From positions 10,737,864 to 10,801,863 of the forward strand of contig JACGWO010000008.1 in the NCBI GenBank assembly GCA_034509735.1: a stretch of 64,000 nucleotides of DNA, given 5' to 3'. This document shows positions 31,964 through 42,093 of this stretch, piece after piece. Position 1 is the first letter of the stretch. Each line of letters begins with the position of its first letter. The DNA is from Sesamum alatum. Taxonomy: Eukaryota; Streptophyta; Magnoliopsida; Lamiales; Pedaliaceae. Made by a program: the position numbers and the translations under genes. The notes under the pieces are model-generated. The model did no database searches. It had not been told where the DNA came from and saw only the letters and a program-made list of their open reading frames with translations.

Positions 31964-32549
31964 TAGGGGCGGGCGTTCAGGTCGGGTAGTTCAGGTCCCG
32001 ATTCGATCCGATTGGGTTCACGTAGTATTTTTGATTATTTTTTGAAAAATTTTGGTATCGAGTTAATCGATACCCGAATTTAAAAAATCGGGTGGGGTTT
32101 CGGGTAGGATTCCCCTACCCGAACTACCCAATCGGGTACCCAAACGTTTTCTTTTTTATAAGAATTGAAATTAAGTGTAAAATTTCTTCTTTTCAATTCT
32201 TTCATTATCATTCTTTCAAAGGTAAAATTTTGCCTCTGAAACTTTTATTTTTTTTAAAAAAAAAATTGGATACCCGAGAGTCGGGTAGATCGAGTACCCA
32301 AACTTTTTCCTTTTTTATAAGAATTGAAATTAAGTGTAAAATTTCTTCTTTCAATTCTTTCATTATCATTCTTTCAGAGGCAAAATTTTGCCTTTGAATT
32401 TTTTTTTTTTAAAAATTTTTTGGATACCAGAGAGTCGGGTACCCGACAAACTTTGGGTCGGGATCGGGTAGTTAAAATGGCTACCTGAAAGTTCGGGTAC
32501 CCGACCCGAACTACCTAAACCTGCATTACCCGACCCGCGCCCACCCCTA
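31964..32549. mobile_element. hAT-like MITE with 8-bp target duplication
   Basis: The ends TAGGGGCGGGCG (31964) and CGCGCCCACCCCTA (ending 32549) form inverted termini like those of non-autonomous hAT elements, with CGGGTA/TACCCG words repeated along both arms. It is flanked by ATCAAAAC (31956-31963) and ATCAAGAC (32550-32557), an 8-bp duplication with one mismatch. The interior contains a direct duplication of about 160 bp (AAGAATTGAAATTAAGTG at 32159 and 32320). There are no genes inside. Confidence 0.75.
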
Positions 32550-32559
32550 ATCAAGACAA

Positions 32560-33365
32560 GAGAGATCGTGAAGGCTTTGGTGTTCCACCTCCGCTGCCAT
32601 TGATTCAGATAACTCTTGAAGCGCTTCGCCAACTGGTGGAAGACGCCTCTGCTCAAGCAACAAATAGGGCTATGACCCAATACATCGCAGAACACGCGTT
32701 GTCTCCATGACCCCTCGCCATCCTCGCAGAGGCCAAGACGTTCCCTTGGCCCTCGAGGACTGTGAGCGGAGGCCCAGGTACGCCTAGAGAGGATGAACTA
32801 CGAGCAAGAAGTTGATTGCAGGGCCACACAGCCTGAAGACAACTATTTCCTCTACTTCCTCGAGGAGGTCTATATGAAGCAGAGTATTTCCCTTCACCGC
32901 CCAGAAGGAGGCAGGCATGAAAACAATTATTTCCCCTCGCCTTTTCTAGAAGGGATGCCACTAAGAAGAGAAAAAGCGAAGAGAGAGATCGGTGGTCAAG
33001 CACCTCCTCTACCTAGGTTCCCAAGCCCCATGAGAGTAGGGGGCTCCTAGCTCGGACGTTGACAGTCGCACCTAGACGGAGTCTATTCGCCTCTCACATA
33101 TTGGCAGAAGCTATCTACCCAGGGATCAAAATCCCAAGAGTGAGCGAATACAATGGGCTGGGAGATCCTCAAGATCACTTGGACCATTTCCTGACTAGGG
33201 TTGACCTGTTGGACATCGCGACACGGCCTACTGCAACCTATTTCAAACTACTCTCTCTCGAAAAGTGATGGCATAGTTCAACCAATTGCCCCCATGGATC
33301 ATCGAAGCTTTTGAGCAACTTTTTCAACTTTTTTTGTACCACTTTGCAATCAACAAGTGATACCC
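32560..33365 (+). pseudogene. Tat-2 gag, N-terminal half
   Basis: The frame starting near 32615 gives E-A-L-R-Q-L-V-E-D-A, followed by a diverged linker with stops. The 33059-33268 frame then carries the gag core: R-R-S-L-F-A-S-H-I-L-A-E-A-I-Y-P-G-I-K-I-P, Y-N-G-L-G-D-P-Q-D-H-L-D-H-F. After a stop it continues as F-N-Q-L-P-P-W-I-I-E-A-F and F-L-Y-H-F-A-I-N-K at 33282-33357. It breaks at the junction with LTR D, and the next part of the same domain is at 61296. It is a long-dead copy. Confidence 0.82.
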
Positions 33366-33830
33366 TCCGAAGGAAATTGATCTGCCCGGGAGCACGGTGG
33401 AAGCGTGAAAACGAATACATTTTAAAGCATTAAAATTCGATCAAGGGGTGTTCCCTCGGTCTCTCCCCGACATTCAATGTAAGATGGCATATTTTACATC
33501 CTAATCTAACATATGGTCACATAACGTAACATAGAACAAAGGTACATAAATACGAAAATTCAAATATTACCTTTGTTGTTGTTTTACCAGCTACTTGTGT
33601 TGCTCCTTTTTCCAAATCCGTCCAGGTTTTCCATCTCAACGTAGAGATCCTCTAAGGATATCCACACTACACCAGGAGTACGTTTAATCCTCTTGCTGGA
33701 GAAGATTAAATGTTGAAATAAATATGATCTAAAGAACCATACTATTGATTAGTGTATTATTTTGATCTTCTCAAGTTCTTCAATTTGATCCTAGATAAAA
33801 AAAAAAAAAAGAAGCAAGAAAGGGAAAAGG
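33366..33830 (-). repeat. Copia LTR remnant D, left (3'-end) piece
   Basis: GATCTGCCCGGGAGCACGG near 33379 corresponds to GATCGGCCCGGGAGTAGCG at the 3' end (minus strand) of LTR A, and CAAGGGGTGTTCCCTCGG near 33439 to the following conserved word. The rest has diverged strongly. It is interrupted at 33830 by element A. Its other end, with the TGTT start, is at 60792-61295. The boundary with Tat-2 gag at 33366 is approximate. Confidence 0.6.
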
Positions 33831-35831
33831 TGAAAGCCTAGCAAAGGCGTGTGGATCGGCCCGGGAGTAGCGCGAATGCGGAAGCGCGGGTTTAATTAAA
33901 ATTACAAGAATTTAAACATGCATAAACGATAAAAAATAAACACGTTCAAGGGGTGTTCCCTTGAATATCCCGGGCATTTGATGTATTTCAAGAATAATAA
34001 AAGCATACAAAAGTTTCATGGAGGCCATAGGGTTTAAAAGAAAAAGGGACGAAAACATAAATCAGAAACCTACCGATTGTCGTTTTCGTCTTCGAGCCGG
34101 TACTCACGTTGTTCCCCGTTTTGCTCCAAGATCTCAAACTGGAGACCCTCTAATTCTACACGCAATCTGCCCATGTATCTTGATCTTCGTGCTACCGAAA
34201 GAACAAGTTTATGTTTTTGGAGCGGACGGATCGATCGAACATTATTGATTAACGAGATCAATCCTCCTTAGTGTTCAATTGTAAAACAAAAGAACAAGAA
34301 AGAGTTTCTTGGAAGAGAGGGAGAGAGTGCTCGGCCGAGAGAGAGAGAGAGAGGAGAGGGTCGAAAAGTGTGTGTGTGTGTGTGTGTGCGCTTCAAGTTT
34401 TTCATCATCTCTACTAAAGAGAACACTTAGGAGTATTTATAGAGGAGGAATCCTATTCCTCTTCTAATTCCTACTCTTTTAAGACTCCTCCTTGAATAGG
34501 ATTTGACCTAGTCAAATCCTAGTCAACTACTAGCTTTCTTGATCAAACCAACCTTGGCTATTGATTTCTCTCTTTAATCTCAACCATTGATTAATTTAAT
34601 GGAATATTTAAATCTCATTTAAATAATCCTAAAGGCAATAAATAAATATATCAAATATAAATATTTATTGCAAGCCCATTAAATTAATTTCCAATAAATC
34701 TAATTTATTAGATAAATTCCTTTCATCTAATAAAAGGTTAATTTCTTCCAAGAAAAGAAGGACCCAATTACATCCAATTTAATCTTTCCATTTCTCCAAA
34801 TATTTAATTTCAAATTAAATACATCATGTGTGCGGATTGTGTGTGACTCTTTAGGTTCACCTTCAACTAGACTTGGTTGGATTTCTAGAATCCGCCTGTT
34901 ACCATGGGTGGCCGTCTAGCAACGGTCCATGGCACTAGAGACTAGGTGAATATGTGTGGGGATGAACATTCAGGCTCTACAGTACATCTATCCTTCCCAC
35001 TTCTCACCACTTAGTGTCTAGGGCACGGATTATGTAGGTACCCATTTTGGACCTAATTGTCGGTCTGTCCTTTAGTAAACGCCGCAGGGAATCCTTCCCT
35101 TCTGTTCAGTTACTGTGGCCACAGATTTTAGAGACAAGACACAGAGTATTGTGAGACACAACTGTCAACACCTTTTGATAGGAGACAGATCCTTTCTTGG
35201 AAACTACTGTCACGTTGTACACCGTGGTTGCACTAGATATGGCTTATGACTACTCAAGTGCATTTTGGCAATCTCTCACCATACCTAAGATACAGTCTCG
35301 ATGTATAGGTAAACTCAGCAATTCCTCAAGTCAAAGGATTTGACCTGTACCGTTGGAACCGGGACCTCACGTCATACCTAGCCGACCCTACTCTAGGTCC
35401 TCCGTAAGACGGTTCCCGCGACTCACCTCAATTGGTCGCTCCCCAGTAGGCCGACCCACTAACACTGCTCAGACGAACCTCGTCACCCGTCGATGAAACA
35501 CGACAGCAGATGCTTAGTGCAAGTCTCAAGGGGAATGTCGGTACCCATTTTTGAGATTCCTTCACTTGGAGATTTTCAGACTGGTTCGGCGGAACTGATT
35601 GCATGGACCTACCTCCAAGCGTAGTCCCAGTCCCCGAAATGTGATTTGAGTCTGTGGGCTTTGTTTGTGTAGCGAATAGTTATAAAATAGATAAAGTGAA
35701 TACAGACAAAGTATGCGCCAAATGAATTTCACTTTCTTATTCATCAAGGTTTTATCAAAAACTTCGAAATTGTTCAAACATAGGTTACAATTTGCCTACC
35801 AAAATTGGCTACATGGTCACCTATTCTAACA
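33831..35831 (-). repeat. Element A 3' LTR, 2001 bp
   Basis: On + it runs from TGAAAGCCTAGC to CACCTATTCTAACA, so on the minus strand it starts TGTTAGAATAGGTGACC. It contains a GA microsatellite (about 34335-34356), a GT microsatellite (about 34370-34388) and a TATA box. It is near-identical by eye to 42094-44078. Confidence 0.92.
34431..34447 (-). promoter_or_regulatory. TATA box of element A 3' LTR
   Basis: On the minus strand the sequence is CCTCTATAAATACTCC, a good plant TATA box, about 600 bp from the LTR 3' end. The same site is at about 42689-42703 in the other LTR. Confidence 0.6.
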
Positions 35832-35846
35832 ATCTCCCACTTGACC
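35832..35846 (-). other. Element A polypurine tract
   Basis: On the minus strand GGTCAAGTGGGAGAT directly abuts the LTR start. The same tract precedes the right LTRs of Copia-1 and C, and it primes plus-strand DNA synthesis. Confidence 0.85.
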
Positions 35847-35859
35847 TTTAAAGCCAAAT

Positions 35860-36400
35860 GCCCATATGCCTAATCCCCATCTTCTCAAGATGTTGCGTAT
35901 GAGCGCTCTGCGACATAGGCTTTATCAGCGGATCTGCTGTGTTGTCTGCTGAGTTGACTTGGTCCATCCGAACGTCATCTCTTCCTACCATTTCTCTTAG
36001 AAGGTGGTAGCGTCTAAGAATGTGTTTGATCGGTGATGAGATCTCGGTTCCTTTGCTTGCGCTATGGCTCCATTGTTATCACAAAAGATGACTACGGGCT
36101 CGGCGATGCTAGGTACCACACCCAACTCTTGGATGTAGTTTCTCATCCAAACTGCTTCTTTGGCAGCTTTTGAAGCTGCTGTGTATTCGGCCTCAGTGGT
36201 GGAATCAACAGTGGTTGCTTGCTTGGAACTTTTCCATGTTACCACTCCTCCATTGAGCCTGAATACATAACCTGATTGAGACTTGGCATTATCGTCATCT
36301 GCCTGGAAGCTAGTATCGCTAAAAGCCTTCTAGGATCAATTCTCCATTACTATAGACTAGGAACATTTCTTTAGTCCTCCTTAGGTACTTAAGGATGCCC
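35860..36400 (-). pseudogene. Element A RNase H domain
   Basis: The 36245-35997 frame reads W-K-S-S-K-Q-A-T-T-V-D-S-T-T-E-A-E-Y-T-A, the diagnostic Copia RNase H motif, and V-I-F-C-D-N-N-G-A-I-A-Q-A-K-E-P. The upstream Y-S-D-A-S-F part (near 36310) and the C-terminal I-A-D-P part (near 35930) lie in other frames. It degrades the RNA template during replication. Two frame changes make this copy non-functional. Confidence 0.87.
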
Positions 36401-36435
36401 TTGACCGCATTCCAATGTGCTTCTCTTGCACAGGA

Positions 36436-37372
36436 CTAATATCTGCTCGTTATACTCAACGCGTAAGCGATGTCAGGTCTAGTGCAGTGGACCACATATT
36501 GGATGCTTCCTACAGCAGAAGCATAGGGAACGATTTTCATCTTTTCAAGTTCCTCATCAGTCTGCGGAGACTGTTTCTTGGACAAATTGATCCCATTCTT
36601 AATTGGAAGGAATCCTCGTTTGGAGTTGTCCATCCGAAACCTTTTCAGGACTTTCTCCATGTACGAGTTTTGTGTTAGTCCTAACATTCTCTTAGATTTG
36701 TCCCTGACAATCTGGATGCCTAGAATGTAGGAGGCTTCACCCAAATCTTTCATAGAAAACTGAGTTGATAACCATGCTTTTGTGTCACCCAACATTCTCA
36801 CGTCATTTCCTATGAGCAGAATGTCATCCACATAAAGCACTACGAACACTATAGAGCTCCCACTGACCTCCTTGTATACACAAGTGTCGGATTCATTTTT
36901 GATGAAATCATAATCCCGTATAACTTCGTCAAAGCGAATGTTCCAACTTTGGGATGCTTGTTTGAGGCCATAGATGGACTTTTGGAGATGACAAACTTTC
37001 AGTTCTTCTCCGGTGACCATGAAACCCTCCGGTTGATCCATGTAGATCTCTTCCTCAACGAAACCATTGAGGAAAGTCGTTTTCACGTCCATCTGCCATA
37101 TCTCATAGTCATACCATGCTGGTATGGCAAGTAGGATCTGGATGGACTTACATGGCTACTAGCGAGTAGGTGTCCTCAAAATCGACCCCTGGTCGTTGAG
37201 TGTACCCTTTTGCTACTAGCATAGCCTTGAAGGTTGTGACTTCTCCATCAATGCAGCCAACTGGCTTAACCCCTTTGGGCGGGTCTACAAGTGTCCAAAC
37301 TTGGTTCTCATTCATGGAGTCCATTTTGGTTTTCATTGCCTCAAGCCATCTCCCGGAGTCGATGTCAGACAT
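36436..37372 (-). pseudogene. Element A reverse transcriptase
   Basis: The 37372-37148 frame has W-L-E-A-M-K-T-K-M-D-S-M, N-Q-V-W-T-L-V-D-P-P-K-G and A-K-G-Y-T-Q-R. About ten codons after V-G-C are deleted (family: K-W-x-x-K-R-K). After a shift at about 37140, the 218-codon frame 37092-36436 carries M-D-V-K-T-T-F-L-N-G, S-I-Y-G-L-K-Q-A, the catalytic Y-V-D-D at 36834-36823 and C-T-R-P-D-I-A-Y-A-L. All three catalytic Asp residues are visible (D of D-V-K, and D-D), so the palm is close to intact. Confidence 0.92.
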
Positions 37373-37682
37373 GATTCCCCGTATGTCTTAGGATCCTCAT
37401 CCAATAGACTGGTCGTGTTTAGAAAGCCGTATCTCATAAGAGGTCGTGACTCTCTAGCTGACCTACGGAGAACAGGAACGCCAGTGGTGACTGTGGGCGC
37501 TGACTGTATTGGAGCCAGCGGTTCAGGTATCGAGGCTGGCCCTTCCTGAGGTCGTCCTTCATGCCTAGCATGCTGGACTTCTCGAGGTTGGTCAGCCCTC
37601 TAGGTATCTATCCTAAATCCTCTAAGTGAGGAATCCGCGGCTTCCACTGATGACTGGTTTCCCTCACTTGACTCCTCAAGGA
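37373..37682 (-). pseudogene. Element A integrase-RT linker
   Basis: Poorly conserved spacer between integrase and RT. Minus-strand words such as V-L-R-R-S-x-R-E-S-R and Y-G-F-L-N-T appear in broken frames; element B has the same region open at 47529-48086. No independent gene. Confidence 0.6.
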
Positions 37683-38113
37683 TCAATTCATCATGTTGGA
37701 TATCCTTTGGAAAGCTTTGTTCCAAGAACACTTTGAAACAAATACCTTTTGTTGCAAGGGGTCATAAAAATAATAACCTGCAGTTTCCTTGGGGTATCCA
37801 ACGAACCTGCATAAACTAGACTTTGATTCTAGCTTGTCTCCCACTAGCTTCTTGACGTATGTGGGGCTACCCCACACCTTCAAGTATTTGTAGGATGCAG
37901 GCTTGCCGTGCCATATTTCATATGGCGTTTGGGTCAATACACTGGTAGGCGCCAAATTTAACAACTTGACCGCAGTCTCCAATGCGTAGCCCCAAAAGGA
38001 CAAGGGCAATTTGGTAAAACTCATCATGGATCGAACCATGTCCAACATGGTTCAGTTCCTCCTTTCAGAGACCCCATTTAATTGTGGTGTCTCGGGAGGT
38101 GTCCATTAAGAGA
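37683..38113 (-). pseudogene. Element A integrase C-terminal part
   Basis: The 38048-37683 frame reads M-L-D-M-V-R-S-M-M-S-F then F-W-G-Y-A-L-E-T-A, N-L-A-P, T-P-Y-E-I-W-H-G-K-P, Y-L-K-V-W-G, and C-R-F-V-G-Y-P-K-E-T-A-G-Y-Y-F-Y. The catalytic Glu lies just upstream in N-G-V-S-E-R-R-N near 38065, followed by a stop that replaces the next codon. A shift at about 38110 separates this from the main frame. Confidence 0.88.
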
Positions 38114-39457
38114 TTATCCATTTTCTTTAAGATAATTAAGGAACTTAGTACTAAGGTACTCTCCGCCTCGGTCTGACCGCAGGACTTTAATTTTGCAGCC
38201 GGTTTGGTTCTCAACTTCAAGTCTGAATTCTTTAAACCTTTCAAGAGCTTCAGACTTGTATCTCATTAGGTATACATAACCATACCGTGAATGATCATCG
38301 GTGAAGGTTATGATGTAGGAGAACCCACCTTGGGCTTGCGTCCTTAGTGGTCCACATACATCTGTATGGACCAAGTCCAACAGACCTGTGGCAAGCCTGC
38401 TTTGTCCTACAAAGGGCTTTTTGGTCATTTTCCCTCTGAGATAAGATTCGCAAGTTGGTAGCTCACTCGAGTCCCCTACCTCTAGGTTCTTTAAGTCTAC
38501 CAATTTCTTCATCCTATCTTGGGAAACGTGACCTAGCCTCGCGTGCCACAATTGTGCGTTTCCGTTATTATGTATTTTGTGTTTGTGTTGAGCGTTTAGA
38601 ACGAAGTTCGTTTGTTGTAAGATATAGAGTCCGTTATTAAGCGTACCAAGCATATGAGCAATTCCACACCTCATCAAATAAAACAAATTTTTATTGATCA
38701 TAAACTCATATCCACTATTGTCTAACAACAAAATGGAAATGATATTTCTAATCATGCTAGGTACATAATAAACTTGCTCTAATTCTATACTAATGCGATC
38801 ACTAACTACTAAAGTGGCGGATCCTACTACTTCTACCGAGATGGCCTTGCCATTCCCAAGCTTTAAGATCATATCCCCGCTACTCAGTTTTCTGCTTCTT
38901 TTCAGCACCTGCAAATCATTGCAAATGTGAGCTCCACAGCCGGTATCTAATACCCAAGAGGCAGTGTTAGTAACCGTATTAACCTCAATCACAAAGATAC
39001 CTTGTTTGGAGAGGAGTTTGGGGCCATCCCTCTTCCAATGCCCTTTCTCACGGCAATTGATACATATGTCATATGCCCTCGACTGTTGCTTGGAGTCAAC
39101 CTTCCGCTTTCCTTTGCCTTTCCCCACTTTGGCAATGGGAACACTCTTAGTGTTGGTAGCTGCTTTGATGGCTTTTCCCTTTCCCTTCTTCCTTTTCCAA
39201 CGTCCAGCACCCTTGCCTTTCATCTTGGAAGTTGAAGCATCTCCAAACAATACCGACGGCGTAGACTTTTTGGTCGTTGCCTCGTATTGCACTAACAAAT
39301 TGATTAACTCATGGATACCCTTCTCAAGTGTGTTCATGTTGTAGTTAACAATGAATTGGTCGAATGAGGTTGGGAGAGACTTAAGGATCACATTTATGTA
39401 CGTCTCGTTATTGAGCCCTGCCTTGAGGTCCTCTAGCTTTTCCATCAAGGTAAGCAT
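38114..39457 (-). pseudogene. Element A gag tail, protease and integrase core (447 codons open)
   Basis: This is the longest coding frame in the window. It runs from the C-terminal half of gag (L-K-S-L-P-T-S-F-D, residues about 25-33) through a basic stretch to a zinc knuckle, C-I-N-C-R-E-K-G-H-W-K-R-D-G, whose last Cys is Gly. Protease follows with W-V-L-D-T-G-C-G-A-H-I-C (about residue 168), then the pre-integrase W-H-A-R-L-G-H. The integrase core has H-T-D-V-C-G-P-L (Asp), D-D-H-S-R-Y-G-Y-V-Y and L-R-S-D-R-G-G-E-Y (Asp). The ATG at 39457 is internal to gag, not the true start, which is at 39828. Confidence 0.92.
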
Positions 39458-39828
39458 CTTGACCCCATGCTCTTGAACGCCTTCGTCGTGACATACCTAG
39501 TATGCCGGTCCGGGACTGCATAGCAATCCTTCAGGCGAGCCATAATGGAAGGGACATCGTCTAGCCTTTCATACTGCTTCTGAATCTCATTCGTCATAGA
39601 GGTAAGTATGATGCTACGGACTTTCTGGTTATCCTTATGCCAAGTCTCGAACGTCTCACGTTCTTCTGGCGTGGATCCTTCTGGCAAGGTCCTAGGGAAT
39701 GGCTCGTCCATGACGTAGCCTTGGTTCTCGTAATCTAGGACTATCCTCAGATTGCGCAACCAATCGTTGTAATTGATTCCATTAAACTTGTTGGTCTCAA
39801 GTATGGTTGATAATGGGTTCTTAGACAT
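39445..39828 (-). pseudogene. Element A gag N-terminal half
   Basis: M-S-K-N-P-L-S-T-I-L-E-T-N-K-F-N-G starts at 39828, followed by Y-N-D-W-L-R-N-L-R-I-V-L and M-T-N-E-I-Q-K-Q-Y. After R-H-T-R-Y-V-T-T-K-A-F a deletion of about 40-50 bp, judged from Copia-1, removes codons and shifts the frame, which then runs out at 39445. The continuation is in the frame starting 39457. This one lesion separates an otherwise open gag. Confidence 0.9.
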
Positions 39829-42079
39829 TTTTTAAATCTACATTTAAAAGAACAGAACTGCGGTCAACAGAATTTTATAAGACGGAAGTTTTAATAAATG
39901 ATTAAACGCTTGGACTTTAGTCATTTAATGCTCCCACTATTTATACGAAAACACAATACTCTCAAACGTTATTTTCGGGAAACACCCTTTCCTAGTAGGC
40001 TTGGGATCCACAATGATTTTCCCCATACCCCGCTTCTACGATTCGCATGGGAAGAATCTTGTGGGAGGTATACCACACCATTCTCGTTTCACGAGATTCC
40101 CAAGATAATTGCCTCACCCTTTCACGTGATCCCGAGGACTCCAAGCGAATCACGTTATTTGGGCGTTAGACTCGACCCAATCAACTGAATCATAGACCCA
40201 CTGCTACCTCCACAACTCGTGAGACAGGTAATAGCAGTCTACTCTTCGTTCATGACATAGTGCAGCTTTTTTTAAGCACGGTAGTCGTGCCACGACTGGT
40301 GAGACCACGCTATCAACCTAAATCAGCTTTGCTTGCCATGGATTGGAAGGCATGGACGCACTCCTAGAGTCCATGTCCATTTATCAAGGGTCTATTATTT
40401 TGAACTTTGGTCCAACCAAGTAAGAGTTGTAAATGACCGAGATCCCATACATATACACATTCATCCATAATGCGTAATTTAAAGTTTGCATCCCATAGCA
40501 GTAATATGATAAATAAACCATTCATTCACCATAAAAGCCACATGCAAAATTAAAGCCTAGCACGCCCCTGTTGTATGATCACGAGCCCGAATCCTATGCG
40601 ACCCACTGAGGCCCCAGTGGATCTATGGTCAATCTAGGGTTGGTCCTACACTATACATTTAATAGCAACCGATCAACATGCTGATGGGACTTGGTCTCTT
40701 TTCTCCTTCAAATCTCCATGGAAACGCCTTGGATCCTCCATTCTGGGCTCTCCATGTGGACCATCCTTCATCTCCACTAAATACATAAAATAAAAAAAAT
40801 CCAGACTCCTACACTACTTTTATTACATATGTAAAAAGAAACCCCAGCGAAAACCCGGGGGGAGTACAATAGGAGGGAGATAGAATGTCTTATTATTCCA
40901 AGGCAACTAGAAGAGGAGAAGGATACAGCAAAAGAGGCACACAGGCACAACACAAATTAAACCATACATTCGGTCTAGGGCTCGTGATCATCCACTCTCA
41001 ATAAACGCACATAATTACATGGTTTCCAATAACATTAACATATGCATATAATCCATGATATCCAACCACATCATCCCATGATAAAGTAACAAGTTATGTA
41101 TGAAAAACATGGTAGAATGTTGGCTATAACCTTTCTCGTTTAGGAAGAACCTTCCTCATTATTTGAAGGTAAGTAATACCCGAGGATTCCAAATCCAATA
41201 CAACAACCTTCCAAATAATGTTCTTTAAGAAAACATGCTAAATTAAATAAAACTAATTTTTCAGAATTATCCAAAAAATTAAATAACAAGAAAATGTAAA
41301 TATTAACCTGCCGCCGCCTCCGGCGGCGTTCTGCCGGCACACACAGCCAGCAGGCCTAGCCTGCTGTCCACGCGCGCACAGGGCACGCCTGACATGGCGT
41401 GCGCGCACAGGCCCCTATTTGCTCGCGCGTGCGCCTGCTCGGCCGTGCTGCGCACGCTGGGGCGCGCTGGCGGGCTGCCGCGCGCAGGCACCTCTGCCCG
41501 CACACACCACCCTGCCTTGCCGCCTGCGTGCGCATCCTGCGCGCAGGCCGCGCGCGTGCATGCGTATCGGCGCGCGCGCGCGCTCAGACTCCATTGTCTG
41601 CCTGTGCGCGCGCCTGGCAGCGCTGCCACATGCGTGTGTGCGTGCGCGGCCTCCCTGGCGGCGCACCGGCCGCGCAGGCGCTCCGACGCACTGGCCTGGC
41701 GCGCGCACGCGGGCTTCTGTTCCTGCGTGCGCGCGCCCCTAGCGTCCGGCTGCGTGCATGCCGGCCGGATCCGCACGCGAGTGCGAGCCTGGCGGGGCTG
41801 CAACGCGCAGGCTCCTCTGTTTACGCACGCGCCTTGCCTTACCGCACTGCGTGCACGGTCAGCTGCCGGCTGGCCGCGTGTGCCGTTTTCCTCGGTTTTA
41901 TTTTCTTGCCCCCTTTCCCAAGAGAAAACAATAAACCAACAGCATCAACATTCATACATGATTAAAAAGCAAGAAAACGACATGCCTGATAATTAAAACA
42001 TCAAGAATTAAATAAATCATGCCATAGACGTTTTCATGCTTTAAACGCACACAAAACCCTAGGCCTATACACCGAACCG
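39829..42079 (-). other. Element A 5' leader with large GC-rich block
   Basis: Non-coding leader of about 2.25 kb. The GC-rich block (about 41306-41890) is much longer than in the other copies and made of GCGCGC, CGCAGGC and TGCGTGCG words. It yields Arg/Ala/Cys-rich frames on both strands with no motif, which I regard as chance. The conserved inverted repeat lies at about 40574-40587 (ATGATCACGAGCCC) and 40977-40992 (GGGCTCGTGATCATCC). Confidence 0.7.
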
Positions 42080-42092
42080 GGCTCCGATACCA
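42080..42092 (-). other. Element A primer binding site
   Basis: On the minus strand it reads TGGTATCGGAGCC, one base different from the initiator Met tRNA complement in Copia-1 (TGGTATCAGAGCC), and lies one base inside the LTR at 42094. Confidence 0.85.
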
Positions 42093-42093
42093 C

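Larger units (their letters stand above)
31617..33365 (+). mobile_element. Tat-2 Gypsy element, 5' part
   Basis: Behind Copia-1 lies the end of an LTR (31617-31780, ending CCTTTCA), then TTTTAGCGCTGTCGCTGGGA, which resembles the Tat primer-site pattern GGCGCCGT-TGTGGGA, and then a Tat-type gag from about 32560. The element is interrupted by a hAT-like MITE (31964-32549) and, at about 33365, by the Copia nest. The remainder resumes at 61296. The upstream LTR part probably lies left of 22009. Confidence 0.75.

Noticed and set aside
41394..41996. Open frames of up to 200 codons in the GC-rich block of element A on both strands
   Set aside because: They overlap in several frames on both strands, consist mostly of Arg, Ala, Cys and Pro, show no motif, and lie in a non-coding leader whose length varies between copies. 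Long frames are expected in GC-rich DNA because stop codons are AT-rich.
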